A stretch of DNA of 64,000 bases, from assembly GCA_024280755.1 (NCBI GenBank), contig JAJRPN010000036.1, forward strand, positions 124,001 to 188,000, given 5' to 3'. Made by a program: the position numbers and the translations under genes. The notes beneath the pieces were generated by a model. It was not told where the DNA came from, ran no database searches, and saw only the letters and a list, made by a program, of their open reading frames with translations. The stretch is from Planctomycetota bacterium (lineage in GTDB: Bacteria; Planctomycetota; Phycisphaerae; Phycisphaerales; UBA1924). This document shows, in pieces, positions 27,237 through 34,838 of this stretch. Numbering within the stretch: position 1 is the stretch's first letter; each line of letters starts with the position of its first letter.

Positions 27237-27818
27237 TTAGCGTCTTCGTCGTCCGGAATACAGCCCAGCGAGTCCGATGAGAGCCAAAGTGTTGGGGGTT
27301 GGGAGGGCTCGGCCATAGATGGTAATTGTCGAGTTTGGTTCAAAGAAAGCGTCGCCTGTGCCCGCATTGTCTACGAAGGTCTCGAAAAACTCGATATCGA
27401 GGATGCCATCGGGAGATACAAGGATGTTGGGAATGCCGGCGTCGGTCAGATCGATTTCACCACCCGAGGAATAGTTCATATTTGAAATAGGAGCGTCGTC
27501 TTGTGAAACGGTCAAGTTGATCTGGCCTTCGAAGAGCATCGTCGCTTCTGAGCCCCAGCTTGCACCGATTGATGTGAGGTTTAGATTCCAGGCAATCCCT
27601 GTAATGGTGGCATGATGGCCAACAAATACGGAGAGAACTTGGTTGAGTCCAGATCCTTGCGCATCGTTAAACTGCCAGCCGCTGACATCGATGGTCATGC
27701 TTGCCGATGGGGTGCCTGCGGGATTGAAAGCGTGTGGTGTCTCTTGCTGATAGAGCGCCGGGTTTGCAGTCGCGAGCCCGGTGGTCGCCGCCATGGTGAT
27801 GAGTGATATAGATTTCAT
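27237..27818 (-). CDS. Secreted protein with PEP-CTERM-like tail, paralog 3
   Basis: The 193-residue protein has a signal peptide (MKSISLITMAATTGLATANP) and the tail PTPNTLALIGLAGLYSGRRR plus a last Arg. The body is very similar to paralog 2: NLNLTSIGASWGSEATMLF, NMNYSSGGEIDLTDAGIPNI, DGILDIEFFETFVDNAGTGD. One difference is the more hydrophilic N-terminal part (YQQETPHAFNPAGTPSASM). Its ribosome binding site is AGAGAG, five bases before the ATG. It lies 32 bases downstream of paralog 4 in the same direction, so the two could be co-transcribed. Confidence 0.85.
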   Translation of the reverse strand: MKSISLITMAATTGLATANPALYQQETPHAFNPAGTPSASMTIDVSGWQFNDAQGSGLNQVLSVFVGHHATITGIAWNLNLTSIGASWGSEATMLFEGQINLTVSQDDAPISNMNYSSGGEIDLTDAGIPNILVSPDGILDIEFFETFVDNAGTGDAFFEPNSTITIYGRALPTPNTLALIGLAGLYSGRRRR

Positions 27819-27850
27819 TTCTCTCTTTTTGTGTTGAGGGGGTTTATTTT

Positions 27851-28384
27851 TTAGCGTTTTCGGCGGGTGATAGCGAGGCCACCGAGTCCGAGTAGGGCGA
27901 GTGGGCCTGGTGCGGGCAAGAAGTGGAGCGTAATGGTCGAGCCGGCTTCAAAGAAAGAGTCGATGGCGTCTGTGTTGTCATCCCAGTTGGTTTCAAAGAA
28001 CTCGAAGTCGAGGATTCCGTCAGTGCCGATGCCAAGATTGATCTCTGTAGGATCTATTCCGCCTTGATAGTTCTGGTTGGTGACCGAGAATGAATCACCA
28101 AGGGCCGGGTAGATGAGAAAGCTGCCTCCGAGTAAGCCGATGGTCATTTCTTCCGCCCAACTATTTCCGACGGTGGAGATGTTGAGATCCCAAGAGATCC
28201 ATGACATGTACTGTGGGGCTGGGCTTCCAAGAAACGCACTGATGGTGTCGTTTGCGGGATCGCCTTGGAACCCCCAGCTCGCCAGCCCTGAGACATCGAG
28301 GGTGATGTTGGATTGGGCGTGTGATTGGGTGGTTATGCCTGAAATGGTGAGCCCTGCGAGGGCAGCGATCGTGATCGGTTTCAT
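27851..28384 (-). CDS. Secreted protein with PEP-CTERM-like tail, paralog 4
   Basis: The 177-residue protein begins MKPITIAALAGLTISGITTQ (signal peptide ending near SHAQS) and ends PAPGPLALLGLGGLAITRRK plus a last Arg, a slight variation of the sorting tail. The body follows the family plan with ISTVGNSWAEEMTIGLLGGS and DGILDFEFFETNWDDN, closest to paralog 1. It is the first gene of the tandem array. Upstream (28385-28458) is a short leader and then the MITE-like element. Confidence 0.85.
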   Translation of the reverse strand: MKPITIAALAGLTISGITTQSHAQSNITLDVSGLASWGFQGDPANDTISAFLGSPAPQYMSWISWDLNISTVGNSWAEEMTIGLLGGSFLIYPALGDSFSVTNQNYQGGIDPTEINLGIGTDGILDFEFFETNWDDNTDAIDSFFEAGSTITLHFLPAPGPLALLGLGGLAITRRKR

Positions 28385-28458
28385 GATGGAAAAAGCCTTT
28401 CTAGTTGGAGATATGTGTTCATTTTATCATAGTTGAATGACAGGGAAGGCACAAGGGC

Positions 28459-28697
28459 CTAGGCCCTGTCTGACGGCTCATGTTTTTCAACTATTCGCCT
28501 CCCCCGGGCTTCCGGGGGAGGTGCCGATCGAAGTGAGGCGGAGGGGGTCTTCTCTTCTTCCCCATTGCCTATTTCCTATTGCCCATTGCCTTCTTCAAGA
28601 CCCCCTCCGTCTGCTCTATGGGTGCTCCCCCGGAAGCCCGGGGGAGGCGAATAGAGAGCGTCCTTGTGCGGGGAATGAGTCGTCAGACACGCCCTAG
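28459..28697. mobile_element. MITE-like element with terminal inverted repeats (copy 4)
   Basis: The 239-base element has 22-base imperfect terminal inverted repeats: left CTAGGCCCTGTCTGACGGCT.., right ..CGTCAGACACGCCCTAG, 19 of 22 positions matching, both closing with CTAG. Inside are a hairpin (CCTCCCCCGG / CCGGGGGAGG), the core GGAGGGGGTCTT, a GGCAATGG-type loop (in inverted orientation to that at 2320-2360), the inverted core AAGACCCCCTCC and a second hairpin (CTCCCCCGG / CCGGGGGAG). There is no transposase. The structure fits a non-autonomous palindromic element; the CTAG at both ends might be the target duplication. Confidence 0.85.
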
Positions 28698-28733
28698 TGA
28701 TTGAAAGCGAAATTATATGGTGTAGATCATTAT

Positions 28734-28766
28734 AAAAAACACGCTCAAGCATTTGCTTGGGCGTGT
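28734..28766 (-). terminator. Terminator of rpmH
   Basis: A 13-pair stem ACACGCTCAAGCA / TGCTTGGGCGTGT (one wobble pair) with five A on the left, which is a T-run on the minus strand. It lies 28 bases downstream of the rpmH stop. Confidence 0.9.
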
Positions 28767-28793
28767 TGGTTGAATCGTGTTGCTGCACCAAAT

Positions 28794-28934
28794 TTAGATG
28801 GTTTGGAGCTTGCGGCCTGTGCGGCGACGCTTGTTGAGGAGCTTGCGGCCACTCTTTGTCTTCATGCGTGCGCGAAAACCGAATGAGCGACGGCGCTTGA
28901 TATTACTGTTGCGTCGTGGGTAGTGCATTGCCAT
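28794..28934 (-). CDS. rpmH: Large ribosomal subunit protein bL34
   Basis: This 46-residue basic protein reads MAMHYPRRNSNIKRRRSFGF followed by RARMKTKSGRKLLNKRRRTG and RKLQTI, the L34 signature (GFRARMKTKSGRKLLNKRR). It is a structural component of the 50S subunit. An AGGAG site lies eight bases before the ATG at 28934; an ATG at 28928 is a second option. The N-terminus lacks the common KRTYQPS opening, which seems to be a lineage trait. The usual neighbours (dnaA, rnpA, yidC) are absent here, so the classic rpmH locus is broken up. Confidence 0.93.
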   Translation of the reverse strand: MAMHYPRRNSNIKRRRSFGFRARMKTKSGRKLLNKRRRTGRKLQTI

Positions 28935-29364
28935 GTTGGTCGCTCCTATCTGCGTGGTCTATTGGATAGACCGGATCTGAATCTGCTTGTCGGCTCTTGG
29001 GCCCTCATCATCGAGGGCGGCTACTCTAGTCGCCAATGCGCTGTTCGTCCAGTGAGAATCAAGAGAGCAAACGCAAATTCATTGGACTCCAGCCCTTATC
29101 GAGCGGATAATAGGAGTGTTGTCGTAGTGGGACTTGCAGTTCGATCGACTTCGCGGCCTATTGTTCGGTGTTTGTGTGTGATTTTTCTTAAAATCGTGCG
29201 TCATAAACATTCAGCAACCGATCGCGGATCATACGCATCGCTCCACTACATCTATTCGGTTTTCGTGTACGAGGTTCCCGTTTTGGGGTGGGATTGCTCG
29301 TGAGCGATATCACAGCTTGAGTGATCTGGGCTTATTTGCCTTGGATCGTTGCGAGGTGGTTTTG
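28935..29364. other. Intergenic region between rpmH and rnc
   Basis: A 430-base gap separating two divergent genes. It should hold both promoters, but I find no clear -35/-10 pair. No RNA gene or repeat is visible. ORFs in this stretch are not supported by composition or similarity. Confidence 0.4.
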
Positions 29365-30075
29365 ATGAATGATGAGATCCGTACCAAGGCTCAAAAGATC
29401 CTTGGGCACCAGTTTCGTGATCGGGGTTTACTCGATTTGGCGCTTCGCCATGCTTCGATTTCTGACTCAAGGTTGGATTCGAACGAGCGATTAGAGTTTC
29501 TTGGGGATGCGATCCTTGGGATGATTGTCTGTGAGCGTATCTTTGTGAAGTATCCGCATTATCTTGAAGGCGAGATGACCAAGATCAAATCGTTGGCTGT
29601 TTCTCGCAAGATCTGTGCGCAGATCGCGATTGAGACTGGGCTTGATCAGTTGATTGTCGTTGGCAAGGGAATGAAGACGCAGGTGAGTTTGCCTTCGTCT
29701 TTGGCAGCAGCTGTGCTTGAATCGGTGATCGCAGCGTTGTATATCGATGGCGAAATGGACGCGGTGCGGGCGTTTTTGGTGCCTTTACTTGATCCGAAAC
29801 TTGAAGAGGCCGTTGAGTCTGGGCATCAGCACAATTTTAAGAGCGTGCTTCAACAGCATGCCCAAAAGGCGCTTGGGGTATCACCGACCTATCGGATCGT
29901 TGCAGAGAAGGGCCCGGATCATGCCAAGGAGTTTCAAATCGCGGTGGAGCTTGATGGGACGCGTTACGACCCTTGCTGGGGGCAATCGAAGAAGGCTGCC
30001 GAACAGGCGGCTGCGATGTGTGCGCTCCAGGCGATGGGCTTGGTTGAGTTAGAAGATGGATGTGAACAGGGTTGA
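29365..30075 (+). CDS. rnc: Ribonuclease III
   Basis: RNase III cuts double-stranded RNA in rRNA and mRNA processing. The 236-residue product has the catalytic signature NERLEFLGDAILGMIV (about residues 40-55), the second acidic site ESVIAALYIDGEMDAV, and a C-terminal double-stranded RNA-binding domain (NFKSVLQQHAQKALG, SKKAAEQAAAMCALQAM). The ATG at 29365 is preceded by GAGGTGG with good spacing and gives the standard length; a TTG at 29317 would add 16 residues. It ends nine bases before the convergent lipoprotein gene. Confidence 0.95.
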   Translation: MNDEIRTKAQKILGHQFRDRGLLDLALRHASISDSRLDSNERLEFLGDAILGMIVCERIFVKYPHYLEGEMTKIKSLAVSRKICAQIAIETGLDQLIVVGKGMKTQVSLPSSLAAAVLESVIAALYIDGEMDAVRAFLVPLLDPKLEEAVESGHQHNFKSVLQQHAQKALGVSPTYRIVAEKGPDHAKEFQIAVELDGTRYDPCWGQSKKAAEQAAAMCALQAMGLVELEDGCEQG

Positions 30076-30084
30076 GCCTTTCGT

Positions 30085-31644
30085 TTAGTCTGCATCGACC
30101 AGATCGATGACAATCGGTAAGTGATCCGAAGCCTTTGAATCTTCGGCGTGCAGACCCATTGCGTCGAGCGATTCGGGCGAGAGTGCGCGGGTATCGAGGA
30201 TAAATGCGTTGGCTGCTTTGCTCATGGATTCGTCGATGAGCATCCAGTCGAGCCGACCTGGGCTGAATCTGCTTTTTTCATCGTTCCATGTGATCATCGA
30301 GGTATCGCCGAGTTGTTTGGCGTTGACGGTGGTGAGGTCTTCGCCGTTGATTCCGAGCGAGTTGGTCATGGCATCCATCGGAAGGTAAGACCCGACGAGG
30401 TTGAAGTCTCCAGCGATGACGACCTTGGCATTTGGATGTTTTTGATGGACCGAGCGGACGAAGCCGTTGATTGACTTGGCTTGTTTGATTCTCTTGTTGT
30501 CTTCCTCGGAGCCTGCCGAGCCGCAGCATTTGAGGTGGATGGAGATGGCGAGGAGTTCGCCAGCCTCTGTATCGATGAGCGCCGCGACGGCTCGTGCTGG
30601 TCTGCCGGTGCCTGATGGTGGGATGACGGATTCATAGGTGGTGATAATCGGGCGTTTGGTCGCGATGGCAACGCCGGCTTTGGAGCTTGGCATGTGGACC
30701 TTCCACCCGGTGCCTGCGTGTGTGTTGAGCCAGCTTTGGACTTGGGCGACGGGTGTATTGAACCATTCTTGGTAGAGGATGACATCTGGATTGATCGCGC
30801 TAAGGATGCGTTTGAAGGCGTCGGGGTTGTTGAGTGGGGATGAGAAGAGAACATTTGAACTCATGACCCGTGCGCTCTTGGCGGGTTTGGCCGGCAGGGT
30901 TGCTTCGCTGTGATTCGATTGGCCGACGGGTGGAAGATTAAGGTGGAGCGTGGTGGACCAGAGGAAGCGGTCTTCTTGGGTGACTTGATCAATGACGACG
31001 GTGATTTTGCCTGCTTTGCGGAGCATTTGTGCGCCCGGAGCGAGGCGGTCTATGCGGAGTTCGTATTGGGATGAGCCGAAGGTTGGGAGGAACATGAACC
31101 CAAGGTTTGCGTGCCCGAGCGAGTGGGCTTGGCCAGCGGCGGTATAGCTGGTGGCCGCAGATCCAATTCCGATGGAACCGAGTTCGTTCTTGGGTGAGAG
31201 TTCGACGAGTAGATCGACGCCCTGAGGTTGCTGAATGGAGGCGTCGATGCTCATCCACTCCATCGGGCGGCCAGTCTGTGGGCTTTGGTCGAGATCTAGG
31301 CGGATGCGTGTGGTGATCGGGGCGGCTTGGATGGAGTGGGGGAACTCAGATTCGGGCGAGAAGGTGATATAGATGAAGCGTTCGTCTGCGAACCCGGTGT
31401 TGGTGTCTTGCCAATCGTCAAAGAGCCCATCGAGTGTGATGGTGGTGGGGGATTGGTCTGGTTGTGCTGGTGTTGAGGCTCTTGTAGAGGTTGGTGTAGA
31501 GTCTGGTGTAGAAGTTGTTGTCGATGTGTCTGGTGTCGCTGGTGTTTGTGGAGGCGCGTCGGAGCCGCCTTGGCAACCGATGAGGATGAGGGCGAGGGCG
31601 GTAGAGAGGATGAGCGGTGCGGTGCGCGTTTGTTGGGTGTTCAT
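30085..31644 (-). CDS. Lipoprotein with endonuclease/exonuclease/phosphatase domain
   Basis: The 519-residue protein begins with a lipoprotein signal (LSTALALILIGC, Cys about residue 24), then a Thr/Pro-rich linker (TPDTSTTTSTPDSTPTSTRA). Residues about 75-230 form a beta-rich domain opening ITLDGLFDDWQDTNTGFADE, typical of CBM9-like/DOMON-type domains. The C-terminal half is an EEP (DNase I-like) domain: MSSNVLFSSPLNNPDAFKRI, DVILYQEWFN, VVIAGDFNLVGS and SDHLPIVIDLV. The acidic and His residues (QEW, GDFN, SDH) agree with a metal-dependent phosphodiesterase. It should act outside the cytoplasm on a nucleic acid or phospholipid; the substrate is unknown. Confidence 0.85.
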   Translation of the reverse strand: MNTQQTRTAPLILSTALALILIGCQGGSDAPPQTPATPDTSTTTSTPDSTPTSTRASTPAQPDQSPTTITLDGLFDDWQDTNTGFADERFIYITFSPESEFPHSIQAAPITTRIRLDLDQSPQTGRPMEWMSIDASIQQPQGVDLLVELSPKNELGSIGIGSAATSYTAAGQAHSLGHANLGFMFLPTFGSSQYELRIDRLAPGAQMLRKAGKITVVIDQVTQEDRFLWSTTLHLNLPPVGQSNHSEATLPAKPAKSARVMSSNVLFSSPLNNPDAFKRILSAINPDVILYQEWFNTPVAQVQSWLNTHAGTGWKVHMPSSKAGVAIATKRPIITTYESVIPPSGTGRPARAVAALIDTEAGELLAISIHLKCCGSAGSEEDNKRIKQAKSINGFVRSVHQKHPNAKVVIAGDFNLVGSYLPMDAMTNSLGINGEDLTTVNAKQLGDTSMITWNDEKSRFSPGRLDWMLIDESMSKAANAFILDTRALSPESLDAMGLHAEDSKASDHLPIVIDLVDAD

Positions 31645-31860
31645 AGAGAAGAGGATAGTCGAGAAGTGTTGCGTGTGCAGCAGGATCGCAAATCGGATAA
31701 GTTGAGTAGGAATAATGACGAGGTATTGGGTGTTCGCGATGTGATGTTTTTTCATCCATTGGGAGCAGATGGGAATACACTCGTTTGTAGCCGTGTTGAA
31801 CAGTGCGCGTTGATCGCGTGCGTCATTCGCTTCGCTCACTTACAAATCAGGAGAAAATCA

Positions 31861-32517
31861 ATGAAACGAACACTCAAAGCCTCACTCGCAGCCGCCGTTT
31901 TGATCGGTGCAGGATCCGTTCTTGTCGGGATGAACACAACGGCTGGGCATAGTGAAACCAGTGCGGTCGAAACAAGGGCAACTACTTCGGCAACCCGGCT
32001 CTTCGAGATTGATCCGACACATACCAATGTGATTTTTAAGATTCGGCATGGGAGTGTTTCAAACTTTTATGGTCGGTTTAACGATACCCAAGGCACGATT
32101 CAGTTTGATAAGAACAACTTCGAGAAGTCGTCGATGGAACTCACCGTGCAGATGAGCTCGATTGATACCCACAATCGCACGCGAGATGGGCATCTTAAGG
32201 GAGCTGATTTCTTTAATGTGCGTCAGTATGACGAGGCGACTTTTACCTCGACGAGCATGAGCGATGATGGCGACGGGGAGTACACCGTGACGGGCGAGTT
32301 TACGCTTCAGGGCAAGACCGTGACGCTTGATGCGCGGTTGATTGATATTCGGGAGGGCAAGTTTAACAACTTTGATGTGATCGGGGTCGAGGCTCGGTTT
32401 ACGATCAAGCGTTCGGACTTTGGGATTACGAAGTATCTCGATACACGCAACCCGAATCTTGGGCCTTTGGGTGATGAGGTTGAGATCATTGTGGCGATTG
32501 AAGCCGTGGGGAAATAA
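31861..32517 (+). CDS. YceI-family periplasmic protein
   Basis: The 218-residue protein has a signal peptide (KRTLKASLAAAVLIGAGSVL) and a YceI lipocalin-like domain: FEIDPTHTNVIFKIRHGSVS, FYGRFNDTQGTIQFDKNNFE, HLKGADFFNVRQYDEATFTS, and the C-terminal FGITKYLDTRNPNLGPLGDE. YceI proteins bind polyisoprenoid chains in a beta barrel and are linked to stress at high pH or to isoprenoid quinone storage. AGGAG lies eight bases before the ATG. The gene for a membrane protein follows after 27 bases and may be in the same unit. Confidence 0.92.
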   Translation: MKRTLKASLAAAVLIGAGSVLVGMNTTAGHSETSAVETRATTSATRLFEIDPTHTNVIFKIRHGSVSNFYGRFNDTQGTIQFDKNNFEKSSMELTVQMSSIDTHNRTRDGHLKGADFFNVRQYDEATFTSTSMSDDGDGEYTVTGEFTLQGKTVTLDARLIDIREGKFNNFDVIGVEARFTIKRSDFGITKYLDTRNPNLGPLGDEVEIIVAIEAVGK

Positions 32518-32544
32518 CCGCACATTGACGGGAGAGGATTGCCA

Positions 32545-33528
32545 ATGGACCCACAACTTCAACAACGCCTGATGATGTATGGCGGGTTTATCCCCGGCGG
32601 GATATCGCTGATCTTGCTTATCGCGGCGTGGTATATCCATGCGTTTAAAAAATCGCGGATTGATCATCTTGATCATGTTGGTGATGAAGACGGTGAAGAG
32701 CTGCAGGCAGTGTCTGATGGGCCGCGATGGATGTTGCCTTTGATGTTGCTCGTTGGGTTCGCTGGTGCGGATTATGCGGGAAACTATACTTTTCATCTTT
32801 GGCCCGACGGCAACAACTATCGGTTTACGCACGCCATCGCGTTGATCGCGTTGGTGGGGTTGATCGAAGGGGTTTTCAAGCTGCCCGTGTTGGTCGCCTT
32901 TGGGTTTCGGATGCTGGCGTTCGGCGGCGCGTTCTGGATGTTGGCGGAAGGGTATTCGACGAGTGTCTTTGGCGATATGCCTACATTTGTAGGCTCTACG
33001 GCGTTTGCTGCGTTGGCGAGTGCGTTGGTTTCGACGGCTGTCGATCGCAACAGTGAAGACACCCCGGCGTGGGTTGATTGTGTTTCATGGATCGTAATCG
33101 CGGGCGCGAGCATGCCGATTTTGTTGCAGAATCATTTCTCGATCGGGGCGATGATCCCGGCGGGAATAATCGCGGTGCTTGTGTCAACCATGATCACGGG
33201 ATTGATCTTTCGTGATCTTCGATTGTCGCGCGGCGGGGTGACGGTGCTTGTTGGGTTGATGCTCATGATGCTGACGGGATCGATTATTCAGACCGGGGTG
33301 GACAACCTGGTCTCGGTTTTGTTGCTGGCGTTGTCGCCGATGGTGTTGCTGGTGCCGATCAAGGGGCGATCTGGTAAGGGTGGGGCTGGGGTTCGCACGC
33401 TGGCAGCTCGGTTGATTCTGCTTGTGGTCATCCTCGGCTCGGCTGGTGCGATGTTGTACTGGACTGGCAGCGAGGGCGTGCCCGATGGCGAGGTTGATCC
33501 GTATGCGGATTACAATGGCGAGCCATGA
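32545..33528 (+). CDS. Polytopic membrane protein of unknown function
   Basis: The 327-residue protein contains about nine hydrophobic segments (GGISLILLIAAWYIHAF, LMLLVGFAGADYAGNYTF, GVTVLVGLMLMMLTGSII, and so on), with a hydrophilic loop after helix 1 (DHLDHVGDEDGEELQAV) and an acidic C-terminus (PDGEVDPYADYNGEP). I do not recognise a family. A GGAGAGG site seven bases before the ATG at 32545 marks the start; a TTG at 32539 is in frame. It overlaps the GNAT gene by four bases (ATGA), which indicates translational coupling. Confidence 0.75.
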   Translation: MDPQLQQRLMMYGGFIPGGISLILLIAAWYIHAFKKSRIDHLDHVGDEDGEELQAVSDGPRWMLPLMLLVGFAGADYAGNYTFHLWPDGNNYRFTHAIALIALVGLIEGVFKLPVLVAFGFRMLAFGGAFWMLAEGYSTSVFGDMPTFVGSTAFAALASALVSTAVDRNSEDTPAWVDCVSWIVIAGASMPILLQNHFSIGAMIPAGIIAVLVSTMITGLIFRDLRLSRGGVTVLVGLMLMMLTGSIIQTGVDNLVSVLLLALSPMVLLVPIKGRSGKGGAGVRTLAARLILLVVILGSAGAMLYWTGSEGVPDGEVDPYADYNGEP

Positions 33529-34112
33529 GTAAGCAAGATTTTAAGTGTGCTGTGGTCGGCGAGCGTGTTTCGTTGCGGTTTCCGGTTGAGAGCGATCGCG
33601 ATGAGTTTGTCGCGTTGCGTCAAGCGTCGCGCGAACACCTCGAGAAGTGGGAGCCGATCTTGCCCAACGCCGATCCGTTTGGAGCTGGGTGCTTTGATCG
33701 GGAGATTGATAACCATGACACTGAGCGTGAACAGCGGTGGGTGATCATTGAAAACACCACCGGCAAGATCGCCGGTCGGATCGCGCTGGGGAATATTGAG
33801 CGCGGGCCGTTCAATAATGGGCGGTTCGGGTATTGGCTCGGTGCTGGGTTCGAGGGCAAGGGGTATATGTCCGAGGCGTTATCGCTGGCCGTGGGGCATG
33901 TGTTTGCAACGCGAGACGATGGTGGGTTGGGGCTGCATCGGGTGTGTGCGAATATTGTGCCGAGCAATGAAAGATCGCGGGCGTTGCTCGAGCGGGTTGG
34001 GTTTGTGAAGGAGGGGTACTCGGAGAAGTATCTTCAAATTCGCGGGGTGTATGAAGATCATGAGCGGTGGGCGATGACGGGGGAGAGGGTTTCTAGAATA
34101 GCAACAGCCTAA
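33525..34112 (+). CDS. GNAT acetyltransferase, RimJ/RimL type
   Basis: The 195-residue protein has the RimJ/RimL layout: RVSLRFPVESDRDEFVALR, the acetyl-CoA-binding region FGYWLGAGFEGKGYMSEALS, and the closing LHRVCANIVPSNERSRALLE plus RVGFVKEGYSEKYLQIRGVY. Family members acetylate protein N-termini (RimJ on S5, RimL on L12) or small molecules. Its start overlaps the upstream membrane gene stop (ATGA). The end overlaps the convergent gene at 34093-34815 by 20 bases. Confidence 0.9.
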   Translation: MSKQDFKCAVVGERVSLRFPVESDRDEFVALRQASREHLEKWEPILPNADPFGAGCFDREIDNHDTEREQRWVIIENTTGKIAGRIALGNIERGPFNNGRFGYWLGAGFEGKGYMSEALSLAVGHVFATRDDGGLGLHRVCANIVPSNERSRALLERVGFVKEGYSEKYLQIRGVYEDHERWAMTGERVSRIATA

Positions 34113-34815
34113 ACAGTTCGTATGCAGCACTTCCAATTATTTCTAATAGCAAACCAGCGAAAAAGGTCACCAAGAGTGAGGCGAACGGGTGTCGTTTGAT
34201 TATGCTTTCGAGCCGGTAATAGAGAGGTTGTTTGATTTTTCTGAGTTCTTTGATTATTAGCGAAATCGTGTCTTTGGGGAGTTGTTTTTTTGCAATTTTG
34301 GTTTGGCAAGCGTCACATATTTGCGGGGTTGATGAGGAATAAACAATGTCCTCTTTGATTCCGCAAATATCAAAAATGCAAGATCGTGTTTCATCGTGAA
34401 GTATATCTCGCAGTTCATTTGTTGAGGGTGGTATGGAACCGTGAAGAAGGCGGATTAGGCAGTATTCGTAGATGCATTTCAGAAGAAAGTTCTCAATTGG
34501 TATGTCATTCTGATGGAGGATGTCCCCAATATGATCGAGCGATAGAACGATGATTGAGTCATCTAGTCTTCGTGCAAAATAATCATCGTCAAGTGCATAG
34601 GCCGTTATAGCGATTGTCATTTTTGCACTTGCGTCACTTTTAACAAAGGACAGGTCAGAATCAGAAAAATGTTGCCAGGCTAATTTCCCGTCAGGAAGAT
34701 TTGGAATTGAGTGCGTGGCGGAAATCTCAAAAATATCGGACTTCCATTGAATAATTTTGTCGATGTCTACTCGATGTTTGATATGGCCAAGTTCAACAAG
34801 TGCAATTTTTATCAT
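34093..34815 (-). CDS. AT-rich gene of unknown function with C-terminal membrane helix
   Basis: The 240-residue product is clearly more A+T-rich than its surroundings (runs such as ttttttgcaattttgg). Its N-terminal domain contains LDHIGDILHQNDIPIENFLL and the conserved-looking HDETRSCIFDICGIKEDI followed by ICDACQTKI, a Cys pattern resembling a small zinc site. A Lys/Arg-rich region and a C-terminal hydrophobic helix (FASLLVTFFAGLLLEIIG) follow, implying a membrane tether at the very C-terminus. The closing layout, with an N-terminal globular domain and a short tail helix, recalls defence or stress effectors, but I do not recognise a family. The composition suggests recent transfer. Confidence 0.65.
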   Translation of the reverse strand: MIKIALVELGHIKHRVDIDKIIQWKSDIFEISATHSIPNLPDGKLAWQHFSDSDLSFVKSDASAKMTIAITAYALDDDYFARRLDDSIIVLSLDHIGDILHQNDIPIENFLLKCIYEYCLIRLLHGSIPPSTNELRDILHDETRSCIFDICGIKEDIVYSSSTPQICDACQTKIAKKQLPKDTISLIIKELRKIKQPLYYRLESIIKRHPFASLLVTFFAGLLLEIIGSAAYELFRLLLF

Positions 34816-34838
34816 GCTTACAGTGTATCAGAAAATGC

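Noticed and set aside
25212-28384. Search for an exosortase or sorting system in this cluster
   Set aside because: None of the proteins in the window has the exosortase fold or its Cys/Arg motif; only substrates with tails were found.
28923-29303. 126-residue plus-strand ORF between rpmH and rnc
   Set aside because: The translation shows no family or compositional support, and it overlaps the start of rpmH; no ribosome binding site precedes it.
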